Shown piece after piece: positions 29,432 through 39,595 of a stretch of DNA of 64,000 nucleotides. Below the pieces are notes generated by a model. The model saw only the letters and a program-made list of their open reading frames with translations, searched no databases and was not told the origin of the DNA. The position numbers and the translations under genes were made by a program. The stretch is from Enterobacteriaceae bacterium ESL0689 (lineage in GTDB: Bacteria > Pseudomonadota > Gammaproteobacteria > Enterobacterales > Enterobacteriaceae). Each line of letters opens with the position of its first letter. The first letter of the stretch is position 1. The stretch spans positions 1-64,000 of the forward strand of contig JAQTIF010000002.1 in the NCBI GenBank assembly GCA_029433525.1, written 5' to 3'.

Positions 29432-31558
29432 ATGCTGAGCCCTTTATGGCATCGTTATACATGGAATAGTGCCTGGTTATACAACATCAGGATTTTTATT
29501 GCGCTTTGCGGTACAACGGCCATTCCGTGGTGGCTGGGCGAAATCAAAATGACCATTCCTTTAACGCTCGGTGTTGTTGCCGCCGCGTTAACTGATCTTG
29601 ACGATCGCCTGACAGGACGGCTCTGTAATCTTGCTATTATTCTGGTATGTTTTTTCATCGCTTCTGCTTCAGTGACGCTTCTGTTCCCCTGGCCGTGGTT
29701 ATTTGCAATCGGCTTAACGGTTTCAACGACAGGTTTTATCTTACTGGGCGGACTGGGGCAACGTTATGCAACCATTGCATTCGGTGCGCTATTGATCGCG
29801 ATTTATACCATGCTGGGGATATCGCTCTATAGCAACTGGTATATGCAACCACTGTTACTGCTTACCGGTGCTATCTGGTACAACCTGATAACCCTGGTGG
29901 GACATCTTATTTTCCCCATTCGTCCACTTCAGGATAATATTGCCCGCAGCTACGCACAGCTGGCGCACTATCTGGATCTCAAATCCTGTCTGTTTGATCC
30001 TGATATTGAAGACAATAGTCAGGCACCGTTATACGATTTAGCGATAGCAAATGGCCAGTTAATTACCACGCTCAATCAGACAAAATTGTCTTTATTGACC
30101 CGCCTGCGCGGCGATCGGGGACAAAAAAATACCCGGCGAACATTGCAATATTATTTTGTCGCTCAGGATATTCATGAGCGGGCCAATTCTTCCTATATAC
30201 AGTATCAGGCATTGCGTGATCATTTCCGGCACAGTGATATTATGTTTCGCTTCCAGCGAATACTGGAAATGCTGGCACGCGCGTGTCTGCAATTATCACA
30301 CGCCATCCTGTTACGTGAACCTTATCAGCATGATGCGAGGTTCGAACGGGCGTTTATGCATCTTGATGCTGCTCTTAAGCGTATCAAGAGTCGCGAAGCT
30401 TCAACAGATCAGCCAGAAGCGCTCGATTTTCTGCTTAATAATTTACGTGCTATTGATGCACAACTGGCCACCATTGAATCAGTACGTACTGATGCGTTAC
30501 TTGCTGACAGTAGTGAAAATTTACTTTCTGAGGAAAAAATCAATAGTTTCAAAGATATCAGGTCACGTCTGTGTCGTAATATGACCCCTGAATCAGCTTT
30601 ATTTCGCCACGCATTACGAATGTCGATCGTGCTATGCGCTGGCTATGGATTTATTCAGTTCCTCGGATTAAATCATGGCTACTGGATACTGTTGACCAGT
30701 CTGTTTGTTTGTCAGCCAAACTACAACGCGACCCGACATCGGCTGGCATTACGCATCACCGGCACCCTGATTGGTATCGCCATTGGACTGCCGATACTTC
30801 TGCTGGTGCCATCGACCGAAGGACAGTTATTGCTGATTGTGCTGTCTGGGGTGTTATTTTTTGCCTTTCGTAATATACAGTATTCACACGCCACGATGTT
30901 CATCACTCTGCTGGTACTTTTATGTTTTAATCTACTGGGAGAGGGATTTGAGGTGGCATTACCCCGTATCATTGATACGTTAATCGGCTGTGCGATCTCC
31001 TGGGCAGCGGTGAGTTTCATCTGGCCAGACTGGAAATTTCGCAATTTACCCCGGGTACTGACTCAAACCCTCAATGCCAATTGTCGTTATCTCGATGCTA
31101 TCCTTGAACAATACCATCAGGGACGGCACAACCAACTCGCTTATCGTGTCGCACGCGATGAGGCTTATAATAAGGATAGTGAACTGGCTTCTGTTGTCTC
31201 TAATCTGTCGACGGAACCACGGGTCAATGCCACTATGCGTGAGACCGCATTTCGTTTGCTCTGTCTGAATCATACTTTTATCAGCTATATTTCCGCATTA
31301 GGCACTCATCGGGAAAAACTGACAACACCTGATATTTTGTTACTGCTTGATGATGCAATCCACTACATCGATAATGTGCTGCGCCATATGCCGACAGATG
31401 CGCAACCAATGCAACAGACACTGGAGAATTTACAATATCGGCTCCAGCATCTAAATCCGCATGCCAACAGCAAAGAACCACTGGTACTTCAGCAAATTAG
31501 TTTGCTGCTGGCATTATTGCCGGAAATTCACCAGTTGCAAAAGCAAATTATCATTTAG
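29432..31558 (+). CDS. yccS: YccS, FUSC-family inner-membrane protein
   Basis: The 708-residue protein matches YccS of the YhfK/FUSC family: MLSPLWHRYTWNSAWLYNIR at the start, an N-terminal membrane domain of about six helices (residues about 15-150), a cytoplasmic linker, a second membrane domain near 395-520 (GYWILLTSLFVCQPNYNATR, then FNLLGEGFEVALPRIIDTLI) and a helical end. Related proteins export aromatic acids, but the YccS substrate is not known. The ATG at 29432 matches the E. coli start. It overlaps the convergent sxy stop by four bases. Confidence 0.93.
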   Translation: MLSPLWHRYTWNSAWLYNIRIFIALCGTTAIPWWLGEIKMTIPLTLGVVAAALTDLDDRLTGRLCNLAIILVCFFIASASVTLLFPWPWLFAIGLTVSTTGFILLGGLGQRYATIAFGALLIAIYTMLGISLYSNWYMQPLLLLTGAIWYNLITLVGHLIFPIRPLQDNIARSYAQLAHYLDLKSCLFDPDIEDNSQAPLYDLAIANGQLITTLNQTKLSLLTRLRGDRGQKNTRRTLQYYFVAQDIHERANSSYIQYQALRDHFRHSDIMFRFQRILEMLARACLQLSHAILLREPYQHDARFERAFMHLDAALKRIKSREASTDQPEALDFLLNNLRAIDAQLATIESVRTDALLADSSENLLSEEKINSFKDIRSRLCRNMTPESALFRHALRMSIVLCAGYGFIQFLGLNHGYWILLTSLFVCQPNYNATRHRLALRITGTLIGIAIGLPILLLVPSTEGQLLLIVLSGVLFFAFRNIQYSHATMFITLLVLLCFNLLGEGFEVALPRIIDTLIGCAISWAAVSFIWPDWKFRNLPRVLTQTLNANCRYLDAILEQYHQGRHNQLAYRVARDEAYNKDSELASVVSNLSTEPRVNATMRETAFRLLCLNHTFISYISALGTHREKLTTPDILLLLDDAIHYIDNVLRHMPTDAQPMQQTLENLQYRLQHLNPHANSKEPLVLQQISLLLALLPEIHQLQKQIII

Positions 31559-32181
31559 CCTGAACTATCACCATGACATACGCTGTATTGACTACTCGCC
31601 CACTCCTTAAGTTCCTGACGCCTTTGTAACGGGAGGACCCCCACATGGTTACCTGTAATCGCCCCTTCGAGTGAATAGAGAACATTAAGCGTGAGAGATT
31701 TATTGAGTTCGCGTAATTTCAGCCACACTTTTTTGGCACCCAGCTGGCGTAGCATATGTTCATCGGTGATGCCTGCATTCATTAGCAAGAGTTCCATATG
31801 ACAACTAATATTCGGCAGTTTTTTCAGTCGGCCCGATAAACACTGCTGTTTTTTTTCATGCTGCGCACTTTGTAATGCCCAGGATGATAACTGAAGCAGC
31901 ATTTTATCATCCTGCCACAGCGTTTCGTTAATCTGATAGTAATTCAATGAATACAGGCGACCATTTTTTTTCATTTCTAATAAAGGATTAGCATGTTTCT
32001 CACTGTATGACAGACTCTTTTTACAGTTTCTGAGATAAATCTCTTCTTTTGCCATCATCGCAAAAACAGTTTTCTCAATGGTCAGACAATAACCACCAAA
32101 TAATGGGCGACAATGTATCTTGCCTAATGGTAATAAACATTCTTGCAATCGCTGAAGCTTCATCGTCAGTATTTTATTCAT
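31555..32181 (-). CDS. sxy: Sxy/TfoX competence regulator
   Basis: The 208-residue protein has the TfoX N-terminal domain (CRPLFGGYCLTIEKTVFAMM) and C-terminal domain (LRQLGAKKVWLKLRELNKSL, then EGAITGNHVGVLPLQRRQEL). Sxy acts with CRP to turn on competence (CRP-S) genes. It is more diverged from E. coli than its neighbours but keeps full length. In E. coli sulA lies between sxy and ompA; here it is absent. Confidence 0.9.
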   Translation of the reverse strand: MNKILTMKLQRLQECLLPLGKIHCRPLFGGYCLTIEKTVFAMMAKEEIYLRNCKKSLSYSEKHANPLLEMKKNGRLYSLNYYQINETLWQDDKMLLQLSSWALQSAQHEKKQQCLSGRLKKLPNISCHMELLLMNAGITDEHMLRQLGAKKVWLKLRELNKSLTLNVLYSLEGAITGNHVGVLPLQRRQELKEWASSQYSVCHGDSSG

Positions 32182-32869
32182 TATTACTCCTTAAATAGTC
32201 ATCCATCCCGCAAAATATTTTATTAGTGGTTCCACTAACACAAAAAATAGGTGAGTTTTTGTATCGTAGCAAGGATCTTTTGACATCAATCTTAATTCAC
32301 GTTCTGTTTTGCGAAGTGCATTCAGAAAATTCTAATAAGAATGAAAAGGAATACGCCAAAAATAGATCTCGCACAAATATCAAACCTTAATAAGTGAAAC
32401 AAATTTGCTTTTTGTCGACATTAGAGATAGCCAGTGCCACACATCACCAGAGAAGGCCGCCCATGTTTAACACCAGGAGCAGTAATGAAAATTATTCATC
32501 TCACTTTTAGCCCTTACTGGTATGGCACTATCGCATCATTCAATACTGAACTGATGTGATATGATGATTCACGATAAGAAAGAAAAGATAGAGGCACAAT
32601 TTTTTTATAATCAACCAATTATGCCATTACAGAATAGGACAGGAATGCATTTTGTGATTTGCGTATTGATAAAAAAAGCGATTTTGTATGAAGGATATAT
32701 TGACAAACGTCGCTGTCTGCCATGCACTTAAACCAGCTCATTAAGTGAGCAAAAAACAGTCATTTTCATCGAGCATAGTGGCAAATAATCCCTTTTTTCT
32801 TCTCTCTGACAACGTTCACACTTGTAAGTTTCATACTAAGTTGTAGACTTTACATGGCCAGGGGGTGAT
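32182..32869. other. Long intergenic region between sxy and ompA
   Basis: Almost 700 bases without a recognisable gene. sulA, which occupies this place in E. coli, is not found in any frame, and no LexA box of the CTGTN8ACAG type is seen. A 24-codon frame at 32485 has a weak ribosome-binding site and no known relatives. The right part must hold the ompA promoter. Confidence 0.6.
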
Positions 32870-32973
32870 CTGTTTACGCTGCGTTAACCATGAACATGCC
32901 CCGGGTGAAGGATTTAACCGTAAGGGCTGTTGATACCTTTATGGCGAATTTTGGATGATAATGAGGCGCAAAA
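32870..32973 (+). promoter_or_regulatory. ompA mRNA leader
   Basis: The end of the leader resembles that of E. coli ompA: GGTGAAGGATTTAACCGT near 32905, ATTTTGGATGATAATGAGGC before the start. In E. coli this long leader stabilises the mRNA and its ribosome-binding region is the target of the small RNA MicA. The same control is likely here. Confidence 0.65.
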
Positions 32974-34032
32974 ATGAAAAAGACAGCTATCGCGATTGCA
33001 GTGGCACTTGCTGGTTTCGCTACCGTAGCACAGGCCGCTCCGAAAGATAACACCTGGTATGCAGGTGGTAAACTGGGTTGGTCCCAGTATCATGATACCG
33101 GTTTCTACGGTAACGGTTTCAAAAACAACAACGGTTCTGTTCATAAGGATCAGATCGGTGCTGGTGCTTATGGTGGTTACCAGGTCAATCAGTATGTTGG
33201 CTTTGAAATGGGTTATGACTGGCTAGGTCGTATGGCTTACAAAGGCAGCGTAGACAGCGGCGCATTCAAATCTCAGGGTGTGCAACTGACTGCAAAACTG
33301 GGCTATCCGATTGCTGATGACCTGGATCTCTATACACGTTTAGGTGGTATGGTATGGCGTGCTGATGCTAAAGGCCATTATTTATCTAACGGTGTTTCCC
33401 GTAGCGAAAATGACACCGGTGTATCTCCGGTTTTTGCCGGTGGTGTAGAGTGGGCAATCACGCCTGAAATTGCAACCCGCCTGGAATATCAGTGGGTTAA
33501 TAACATTGGTGATGCCGGTACCGTCGGTGCGCGCCCTGATAATGGCTTGTTAAGCGTAGGGGTTTCCTACCGTTTTGGCCAGGGCGAAGCTCCAGCGCCA
33601 ATGCCTGAGCCAGCTCCTGCTCCGGAAGTTACCACCAAACACTTCACCCTGAAGTCTGACGTTTTGTTTAACTTTAATAAATCGACGCTGAAAGTAGAAG
33701 GCCAGCAGGCACTGGATCAGCTGTACACCCAGTTGAGCAACATGGATCCGAAAGATGGTTCTGCTGTCGTTGTCGGTTATACCGACCGTATCGGTTCTGA
33801 AGCCTATAACCAGACATTATCTGAAAAACGTGCGCAATCTGTCGTCGATTACCTGGTCGCTAAAGGTATTCCGGCTGATAAGATCTCTGCACGCGGTATG
33901 GGTAAAGCCAACCCAACTACAGGTAATACCTGTGACGGTGTGAAACCTCGTGCTGCACTGATCGAATGCCTGTCACCGGATCGTCGTGTCGAGATCGAAG
34001 TTCAAGGGTATAAAGAAGTCGTTGTTCAGTAA
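32974..34032 (+). CDS. ompA: Outer membrane protein OmpA
   Basis: The 352-residue precursor has a 21-residue signal peptide ([20 protein letters not shown] then Ala). An eight-stranded barrel (about 22-200) is followed by a proline-rich hinge ([13 protein letters not shown]) and the OmpA C-terminal peptidoglycan-binding domain ([20 protein letters not shown], then [20 protein letters not shown]). It anchors the outer membrane to the cell wall and is very abundant. A strong terminator follows. Codon use looks like that of a highly expressed gene. Confidence 0.97.
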   Translation: MKKTAIAIAVALAGFATVAQAAPKDNTWYAGGKLGWSQYHDTGFYGNGFKNNNGSVHKDQIGAGAYGGYQVNQYVGFEMGYDWLGRMAYKGSVDSGAFKSQGVQLTAKLGYPIADDLDLYTRLGGMVWRADAKGHYLSNGVSRSENDTGVSPVFAGGVEWAITPEIATRLEYQWVNNIGDAGTVGARPDNGLLSVGVSYRFGQGEAPAPMPEPAPAPEVTTKHFTLKSDVLFNFNKSTLKVEGQQALDQLYTQLSNMDPKDGSAVVVGYTDRIGSEAYNQTLSEKRAQSVVDYLVAKGIPADKISARGMGKANPTTGNTCDGVKPRAALIECLSPDRRVEIEVQGYKEVVVQ

Positions 34033-34113
34033 ATAAATTGCTGTCTGATCCTGTGACTTAGTATTATCTGCCAGTTAAGAATCGATGATTTGATTTTTAA
34101 CTGCTGAAACAGA

Positions 34114-34145
34114 AACAGCTCCTCTGTCAGGGAGCTGTTTTTTTT
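34114..34145 (+). terminator. ompA terminator
   Basis: AACAGCTCC and GGAGCTGTT form a nine-pair stem with a seven-base loop, followed by eight T. Confidence 0.92.
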
Positions 34146-34229
34146 AGGTCTTTTATCAACATGATCTGCTGAAAACCTTCTCTGCCCATGCTTAACCATT
34201 GCTGCACACCACCGATGGTTTCTGGACCA

Positions 34230-34682
34230 CTACTTTTTATTTAGCAATCCCTGGAGGTCCTGTTTCAGGCAGGAGATCTGAGTGGCATATTTTTCTTTGT
34301 TTTCTGCGTCTTCTATTAGTTGTATGATGATCTCAGATAACGTTTTACCTTGTCGCTGTGCAAGCCCGGCCAGACGTTGCCAGACCATAAATTCGAGATC
34401 GATAGATTTTTTACGGGTATGTTGATGTTCCGCATTAAAATGTCGTTTACGACGTGCGCGGATAGTCTGTTTCATTCGATTGATTAGCATCGGGTTGATA
34501 TGCTGATCAATCCAGTCATGTACCAGAACCGGTTCATTTTCCAGCGTTAATAAGATATCGACCGCAGCCTGTGCGGCACTGGTTTCCAGATATCGGGTAA
34601 TAGGCTCCCCTTCCCGGTATTTCTTTACCAGATATTTCCACTTCCAGCCGCTTTCAAGATTTTCCAGTTGTTGATATTTCAT
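34230..34682 (-). CDS. matP: MatP, Ter macrodomain organiser
   Basis: The 150-residue protein matches Mat[21 protein letters not shown] at the start, a four-helix part, the DNA-binding ribbon-helix-helix ([20 protein letters not shown]) and a C-terminal coiled coil ([20 protein letters not shown]). It binds matS sites, condenses the terminus region and links it to ZapB at the septum. Its presence agrees with a position near the chromosome terminus. I did not find a clear matS site in the window by eye. Confidence 0.95.
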   Translation of the reverse strand: MKYQQLENLESGWKWKYLVKKYREGEPITRYLETSAAQAAVDILLTLENEPVLVHDWIDQHINPMLINRMKQTIRARRKRHFNAEHQHTRKKSIDLEFMVWQRLAGLAQRQGKTLSEIIIQLIEDAENKEKYATQISCLKQDLQGLLNKK

Positions 34683-34899
34683 GGCGATCTCAATGTGATC
34701 GTGTAACGGAGTTAAGAATATCAGCTTTCACGACTATACCCAAAATCATTCAGGTTATATTACCGTGGCAAATCAGTGAAGAAATGATGACTGATGGCCA
34801 GAACAATGATAATCGCGGTGGCAGATACAATCCCTGGTGTGCTCAGACACAGCATAAGGTATAATTGTGAGCTTTACTTCTGACTAAAATACAGCAACG

Positions 34900-36660
34900 T
34901 TGACCATTACCACACTGACCCGAAAAGATCTTGCGCCTGATACAGCAAGTTATCAGCTATTGTTTACGCAAGCCGATTTAACTGACACAGCATTTTCCTT
35001 TAGTCGCGATCTTCAGCCCCGTTTATTCTACGCACTGAAGCAGCTTCTGATGGAAAAATCTGTTGCGCCATTTATGCTGATCAAAGCACCAGAAGAGGCA
35101 CAATATCTGCAATGGCTGACAGAAGAGACACGCAGATTATATCAACCCGCCGTCCCCTTTTGTGGCGTAAACTACCAGGTCAATGGTGGCGTTATTACCG
35201 CGACCACCGCACAAAGTGCTGACGATAATTTTGCCGATACTACACCGGTTGACTACGCCGAGTGGATAGAACACGAACAGCTTTTTGGCTGTGTACGCCA
35301 GTTTAATGGTGAAATATCCCTGCAACCGGGACTGGTTCATCGTACCAATGGCGGCATACTTATCCTTTCTCTTCGCACGTTACTTACTCAGCCTTTGCTG
35401 TGGCTACGTCTGAAGAACATGATGGCCTGCCAGCGTTTTGACTGGCTATCTCCCGATGAATCCCGTCCTCTGCCGGTAACGATCCCCTCTATGCCCCTTA
35501 ACCTGAAGGTTATTCTGGTTGGGGAACGGGAGTCACTGGCTGATTTTCAGGAGCAGGAGCCCGAACTCTTTGCTCAGGCCATTTATAGTGAATATGAAGA
35601 GAGTCTGCACATCGTCAATGAAGGTACACTCAAACAGTGGTGTCAGTGGGTGACGCAAAATGCGCGACAACTTGAGTTACCGGAACTCGCCGCCGATGCC
35701 TGGCCTCTGCTGATCCATGAAGGCGCACGTTATACCGGCGATCAGACATTACTGCCACTCTGCCTGTTATGGATAGCTCGCCAGTTACGTGCTGCAGCAA
35801 CTTTCTGCGAGGATAAGATAATCACGGCGGCAGCCATACGGCAGATGTTATCTCAGCGTGCATGGTGTGAAGGTTATCTCAGCGAACGCCTGCAGAATGA
35901 AATTCTGCAGCAGCAGATACGCATTGATACTGAAGGTCACTATGTTGGCCAGATTAATGCCTTGTCAGTCATTGAGTTTCCAGGCCATCCGCAAGCCACA
36001 GGCGAGCCAACCCGTATCAGTTGCGTCGTCCATGCGGGTGATGGTGAGGTCATCGATATTGAACGCAAAGCAGAATTAGGCGGCAATATTCATGCTAAAG
36101 GTATGATGATTATGCAGGCCTTTCTGATGTCCGGGCTGGATCCTGAACAGCAGTTCCCCTTTACGGTTTCGCTGACTTTTGAACAATCTTACAGTGAAAT
36201 CGATGGTGATAGCGCCTCACTGGCTGAATTGTGCGCATTAATCAGCGCACTGGCGTGCGTCCCGATTGATCAGAGCATCGCAGTAACCGGCTCAGTCGAT
36301 CAGTTTGGTCGTGTTCAGCCCGTCGGCGGCGTTAATGAGAAAATTGAAGGCTTCTTCGCCATTTGTCAGCAGCGGGGATTAACCGGTAAACAAGGCGTCA
36401 TTATTCCTGCCGCCAATATCCAGCATCTGAGCCTGCCAACAGAATTGCAGCAAGCCGTGACAGATGAGCAGTTTTATATCTGGGCGGTGGAAGATGTCAC
36501 TGAAGCATTACCGGTATTGACGCAGCGACAATGGGAAGGTGGCGAAGAACAAACATTACGGCAAATTATTCACGAGCGGATGACTCAGATGACGCAACAG
36601 GAAGGGCGTCATCGTTTACCGTGGCCGCTACGCTGGTTAGCAGGGTTAGTTTCACACTGA
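34900..36660 (+). CDS. lonH: LonH, Lon-protease-like protein
   Basis: The 586-residue protein matches E. coli YcbZ/LonH over its whole length. The N-terminal region has LFGCVRQFNGEISLQPGLVH and degenerate ATPase features. The C-terminal Lon protease domain (about 370-560) has the Ser-Lys dyad at Ser438 (DGDSASLAELCAL) and Lys481 (GGVNEKIEGFFAICQQ). A clear Walker A motif is not seen, as in the E. coli protein. The start is TTG at 34900, which gives the conserved N-terminus MTITTLTRKDL. It is followed by fabA. Confidence 0.93.
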   Translation: MTITTLTRKDLAPDTASYQLLFTQADLTDTAFSFSRDLQPRLFYALKQLLMEKSVAPFMLIKAPEEAQYLQWLTEETRRLYQPAVPFCGVNYQVNGGVITATTAQSADDNFADTTPVDYAEWIEHEQLFGCVRQFNGEISLQPGLVHRTNGGILILSLRTLLTQPLLWLRLKNMMACQRFDWLSPDESRPLPVTIPSMPLNLKVILVGERESLADFQEQEPELFAQAIYSEYEESLHIVNEGTLKQWCQWVTQNARQLELPELAADAWPLLIHEGARYTGDQTLLPLCLLWIARQLRAAATFCEDKIITAAAIRQMLSQRAWCEGYLSERLQNEILQQQIRIDTEGHYVGQINALSVIEFPGHPQATGEPTRISCVVHAGDGEVIDIERKAELGGNIHAKGMMIMQAFLMSGLDPEQQFPFTVSLTFEQSYSEIDGDSASLAELCALISALACVPIDQSIAVTGSVDQFGRVQPVGGVNEKIEGFFAICQQRGLTGKQGVIIPAANIQHLSLPTELQQAVTDEQFYIWAVEDVTEALPVLTQRQWEGGEEQTLRQIIHERMTQMTQQEGRHRLPWPLRWLAGLVSH

Positions 36661-36677
36661 TCGGACTTGTTCCGCTT
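36657..36677 (+). promoter_or_regulatory. FadR-like site upstream of fabA
   Basis: ACTGATCGGACTTGTTCCG closely matches the FadR operator that activates fabA in E. coli (CTGATCGGACTTGTTCAG). It overlaps the lonH stop codon and lies about 55 bases before fabA, so fatty-acid supply probably controls fabA here too. Confidence 0.75.
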
Positions 36678-36729
36678 ATCTGTATTCACTATCCTGCGTT
36701 GCGAACTTAACACAAGGTTTACTAAAAAT

Positions 36730-37248
36730 ATGGTAGAAAAACGCGAATCCTATACAAAAGAAGAACTACTTGCCTCAGGTCGTGGTGAGTTATTCGGTGC
36801 TAAGGGGCCACAATTACCGGCACCGAATATGCTCATGATGGATCGCATCATCAAAATGAGCGAAACAGGGGGGAAATATGATAAAGGTTATGTTGAGGCA
36901 GAGCTCGATATTAACCCGGATCTGTGGTTCTTCCGTTGCCATTTTATCGGCGATCCGGTGATGCCAGGTTGCCTGGGGCTGGATGCGATGTGGCAACTGG
37001 TGGGCTTCTATCTGGGCTGGCTGGGTGGTGAAGGCAAAGGGCGTGCCCTGGGCGTCGGAGAAGTCAAACTCACCGGACAAATCCTGCCAACGGCGAAAAA
37101 AGTGACTTATCGTATTCATCTCAAACGCATTGTTAACCGCCGCCTGATTATGGGGCTGGCGGATGGTGAAGTACTGGTTGATGACCGGCCAATCTACAGC
37201 GCAAGTGATCTGAAAGTAGGGCTGTTCCAGGATACTTCTGCGTTTTAA
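36730..37248 (+). CDS. fabA: 3-hydroxydecanoyl-ACP dehydratase/isomerase
   Basis: The 172-residue protein matches E. coli FabA in length and nearly all residues. Active-site His71 and Asp85 are present in [16 protein letters not shown]. FabA dehydrates 3-hydroxydecanoyl-ACP and isomerises the product to start unsaturated fatty acid synthesis. The ATG at 36730 gives the conserved start [20 protein letters not shown]. Residue 69, before the active-site CH, is Arg (FFRCHF) where E. coli has Gly. A FadR-like site lies upstream. rmf, which lies between fabA and pqiC in E. coli, is missing. Confidence 0.96.
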   Translation: MVEKRESYTKEELLASGRGELFGAKGPQLPAPNMLMMDRIIKMSETGGKYDKGYVEAELDINPDLWFFRCHFIGDPVMPGCLGLDAMWQLVGFYLGWLGGEGKGRALGVGEVKLTGQILPTAKKVTYRIHLKRIVNRRLIMGLADGEVLVDDRPIYSASDLKVGLFQDTSAF

Positions 37249-37257
37249 TCCATACTA

Positions 37258-37284
37258 TCAGGGCAATACGTCTGTATTGCCCTG
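37258..37284. terminator. Hairpin between fabA and pqiC
   Basis: CAGGGCAATAC and GTATTGCCCTG form a perfect 11-pair stem with a four-base loop, ten bases after fabA. There is no T run; it may act as a terminator for both convergent genes. Confidence 0.6.
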
Positions 37285-37390
37285 GGTAATGAATAGCGGC
37301 TCTGCATGACAGGTATCAGCCACCGCTTAATCTGACAGCGACTTGTCTATATAACCGGTCACTGTCAGATCAGATCTGAGCGAGTACAAA

Positions 37391-37951
37391 TCAGGGCAGG
37401 TGAATCAGCTCACTGGCGATAGCGGCCGCTTCCTGAGACCAGGCCTCGGCCAGTGTTTTCACCATCGCGTCATAACCATCGTGCTGTTGTTTAACTTCAA
37501 TATTGAAGGGACGTTTAATCAATTGCCCTTTATGTTTCAGTAACCACTCACCGCTGACAATCACCCGTCCATCATAGCGGCCATGAAAACCATTCACCGT
37601 CACACTGAGGGTATCCTGGGTATTGCGCAACTGTTCTGACGAGATCATCCAGCCTGGCAGTTGCTGACTCAAATTCGCCATCAGCGTTGTGCGTAACTGT
37701 TGTTCAAGTGGGCTGGCCCATAAATTATTTTCAGCCATCACATACTGCACGTTAGTCGTCTGATAGACCACTCCATTACCTGACAGATAATCAGCGGTAT
37801 TCAGCTGGTCAATCCACAAAAGCTTCTCTCCCTGCTGCGTGGTGCTTTCTGCCCGGCTTTGTACAACAGGTAGCTGATAATAGCTTTTATTCTCCCCACT
37901 GCTGCACGCTGCCAGTATCAAAGCCACGGCGATAACCATTCCGGGTTTCAT
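37391..37951 (-). CDS. pqiC: PqiC outer-membrane lipoprotein
   Basis: The 186-residue protein has a lipoprotein signal (MKPGMVIAVALILAACSSG, lipobox cysteine near residue 16) and the ABC-type transport auxiliary lipoprotein fold (YYQLPVVQSRAE, VQYVMAENNLWASPLEQQLR). PqiC joins the outer membrane to the PqiB tube in the Pqi lipid-transport system. It overlaps pqiB by four bases. Confidence 0.93.
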   Translation of the reverse strand: MKPGMVIAVALILAACSSGENKSYYQLPVVQSRAESTTQQGEKLLWIDQLNTADYLSGNGVVYQTTNVQYVMAENNLWASPLEQQLRTTLMANLSQQLPGWMISSEQLRNTQDTLSVTVNGFHGRYDGRVIVSGEWLLKHKGQLIKRPFNIEVKQQHDGYDAMVKTLAEAWSQEAAAIASELIHLP

Positions 37952-39594
37952 TCTTTTGCTCCTTTTGGTTGAGGGTCTTTTTTATCCCTGGCTTCAAATA
38001 TTAAGGCATTGCTCTTATCGTTGAGTGTTTTCAGGATCGGCTGCAGTTCACGAAGCACCTGATCCAGACGCTGCATATCCGCCACCATCTTATTATAAGC
38101 CGCAGAACCTGGCTGGAAGCCTTCGATACTACGATTGAGCGCCCGCAATGTGTTCTGCATATCATCGGGCAATTGCTGCATAGTCTGACTGGCGGTGATC
38201 TTATTCAGGTTATCGAGTGTTGCCTGCATATGTTTCATGGTCTTTTCACTCTGCTCCAGCGTGCTGGTCGCCTGCTTAATCAGCGGACTCATCGGCAGAT
38301 TATTAATCTTCTCCAGCGCATTCACTAATTGCTGCTGAATTTGTGCCAGACCACCACTGACCGTCGGAATAATCGGATAAGATTCGAACTGGCGAAATTT
38401 ACCACGTGCGGGTGCCTGTGGGTAAAAATCGAGATCGATATACAAAGCACCGGTGATCATATTACCGGTCTTCAGCGATCCACGTAACCCACGATCAATC
38501 AGTTCATCCATATGCTCGCTGAGATCAGCCACGCCTCCTGACTGATTCACCAGCCTGCCCGGTTCGATACGCACTTCGACCGGAATACGGTAATCATCAT
38601 TCAGGCTCTGGTGAAGACCGGGAATAAAAAAAGGAACCTTGCCGACGGTGCCCAGCCGTATTCCACGGAACTCTACCGGTGCTCCTGGTTGTAAACCACG
38701 CACGGAGTCTTTAAAGAACATCACATAATCGGTATGCTGAACGAAGATCGAGTCCTGAATACTCTTCTGATCATCGAAAAGATGATAGCGAGTCTTGTTC
38801 GCCACCGGCTCACCCAGCTCTAATCCTTCCGGAACATCAAAGCTCACCCCGCCACCAAACAGTGTTGATAACGACCCCATCTCAATACGCATCCCGGCTG
38901 AGGTCAGATCGACTGCCATACCACTGTCCTTCCAGAAACGAGCATTGGTGGTCACCAGCCGATCATTGGGCGCATTGATAAATAGCTGATAAGTCATATT
39001 GCGCTTTTGTGGATCGAAGTTACTGGCCTCCACTGACCCGACCCGATATCCCCGGAAAAGCACAGGATCACCGGGAGAAAGCTGGCCTGCTTTATTGCTT
39101 TCCAGCATGATACGGATCCCTTTGGCATCGGGAGCGGCCAGGGGCGGCGCATCAAGTAAAGCGTAGTGGCTGGGTTCTGCCCCCTGGGTTCCCGGCTGAA
39201 GTTCAATATAGGCCCCGGACAGTAAGGTTCCCAGACCACTGATGCCTTCACGCCCCACCTGCGGTTTCACCACCCAGAAGAGGGAATCCTTATGCAACAG
39301 TCTTTCCATCCCTGAATTCAGCCGCGCTTTAATCTCTACATGAGTCAGATCATCAGTCAGAATAGCGCTTTCCACTACTCCCACATCGACACTACGGCTC
39401 TTAATCCGCGTTTTCCCACCTTCAATACCTTCAGCATTGGTGGTGATCAGCGTGACAGCCGGCCCCTGATGACTATAGTGATAAAAAAGTATCCATGCAC
39501 CAATCAGCACTGTGATAATAGGGAAGATCCAAACTGGCGACCAGTTCTTCACCTTCTGCACATTCGCTTCTCCACTTTCACTTTCATTTTCCAT
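37948..39594 (-). CDS. pqiB: PqiB, periplasm-spanning MCE protein
   Basis: The 548-residue protein has an N-terminal membrane anchor (WSPVWIFPIITVLIGAWILF) and three MCE domains (for example IEGGKTRIKSRSVDVGVVES, SPGDPVLFRGYRVGSVEASN and QPGAPVEFRGIRLGTVGKVP), followed by a long helical C-terminus that forms the tube. It carries lipids between the membranes with PqiA and PqiC. The ATG at 39594 matches the E. coli start and lies one base after the pqiA stop. Confidence 0.95.
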   Translation of the reverse strand: MENESESGEANVQKVKNWSPVWIFPIITVLIGAWILFYHYSHQGPAVTLITTNAEGIEGGKTRIKSRSVDVGVVESAILTDDLTHVEIKARLNSGMERLLHKDSLFWVVKPQVGREGISGLGTLLSGAYIELQPGTQGAEPSHYALLDAPPLAAPDAKGIRIMLESNKAGQLSPGDPVLFRGYRVGSVEASNFDPQKRNMTYQLFINAPNDRLVTTNARFWKDSGMAVDLTSAGMRIEMGSLSTLFGGGVSFDVPEGLELGEPVANKTRYHLFDDQKSIQDSIFVQHTDYVMFFKDSVRGLQPGAPVEFRGIRLGTVGKVPFFIPGLHQSLNDDYRIPVEVRIEPGRLVNQSGGVADLSEHMDELIDRGLRGSLKTGNMITGALYIDLDFYPQAPARGKFRQFESYPIIPTVSGGLAQIQQQLVNALEKINNLPMSPLIKQATSTLEQSEKTMKHMQATLDNLNKITASQTMQQLPDDMQNTLRALNRSIEGFQPGSAAYNKMVADMQRLDQVLRELQPILKTLNDKSNALIFEARDKKDPQPKGAKE

Positions 39595-39595
39595 G

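Noticed and set aside
32485..32559. A 24-codon frame as a sulA remnant
   Set aside because: The peptide does not resemble SulA, and no LexA box precedes it.
34683..34899. A matS site near matP
   Set aside because: I looked for GTGACRNYGTCAC by eye through the window and found no convincing match. A pattern search would settle it.
37285..37390. rmf between fabA and pqiC
   Set aside because: The space is too short for the 55-codon gene with its signals, and no frame resembles RMF.
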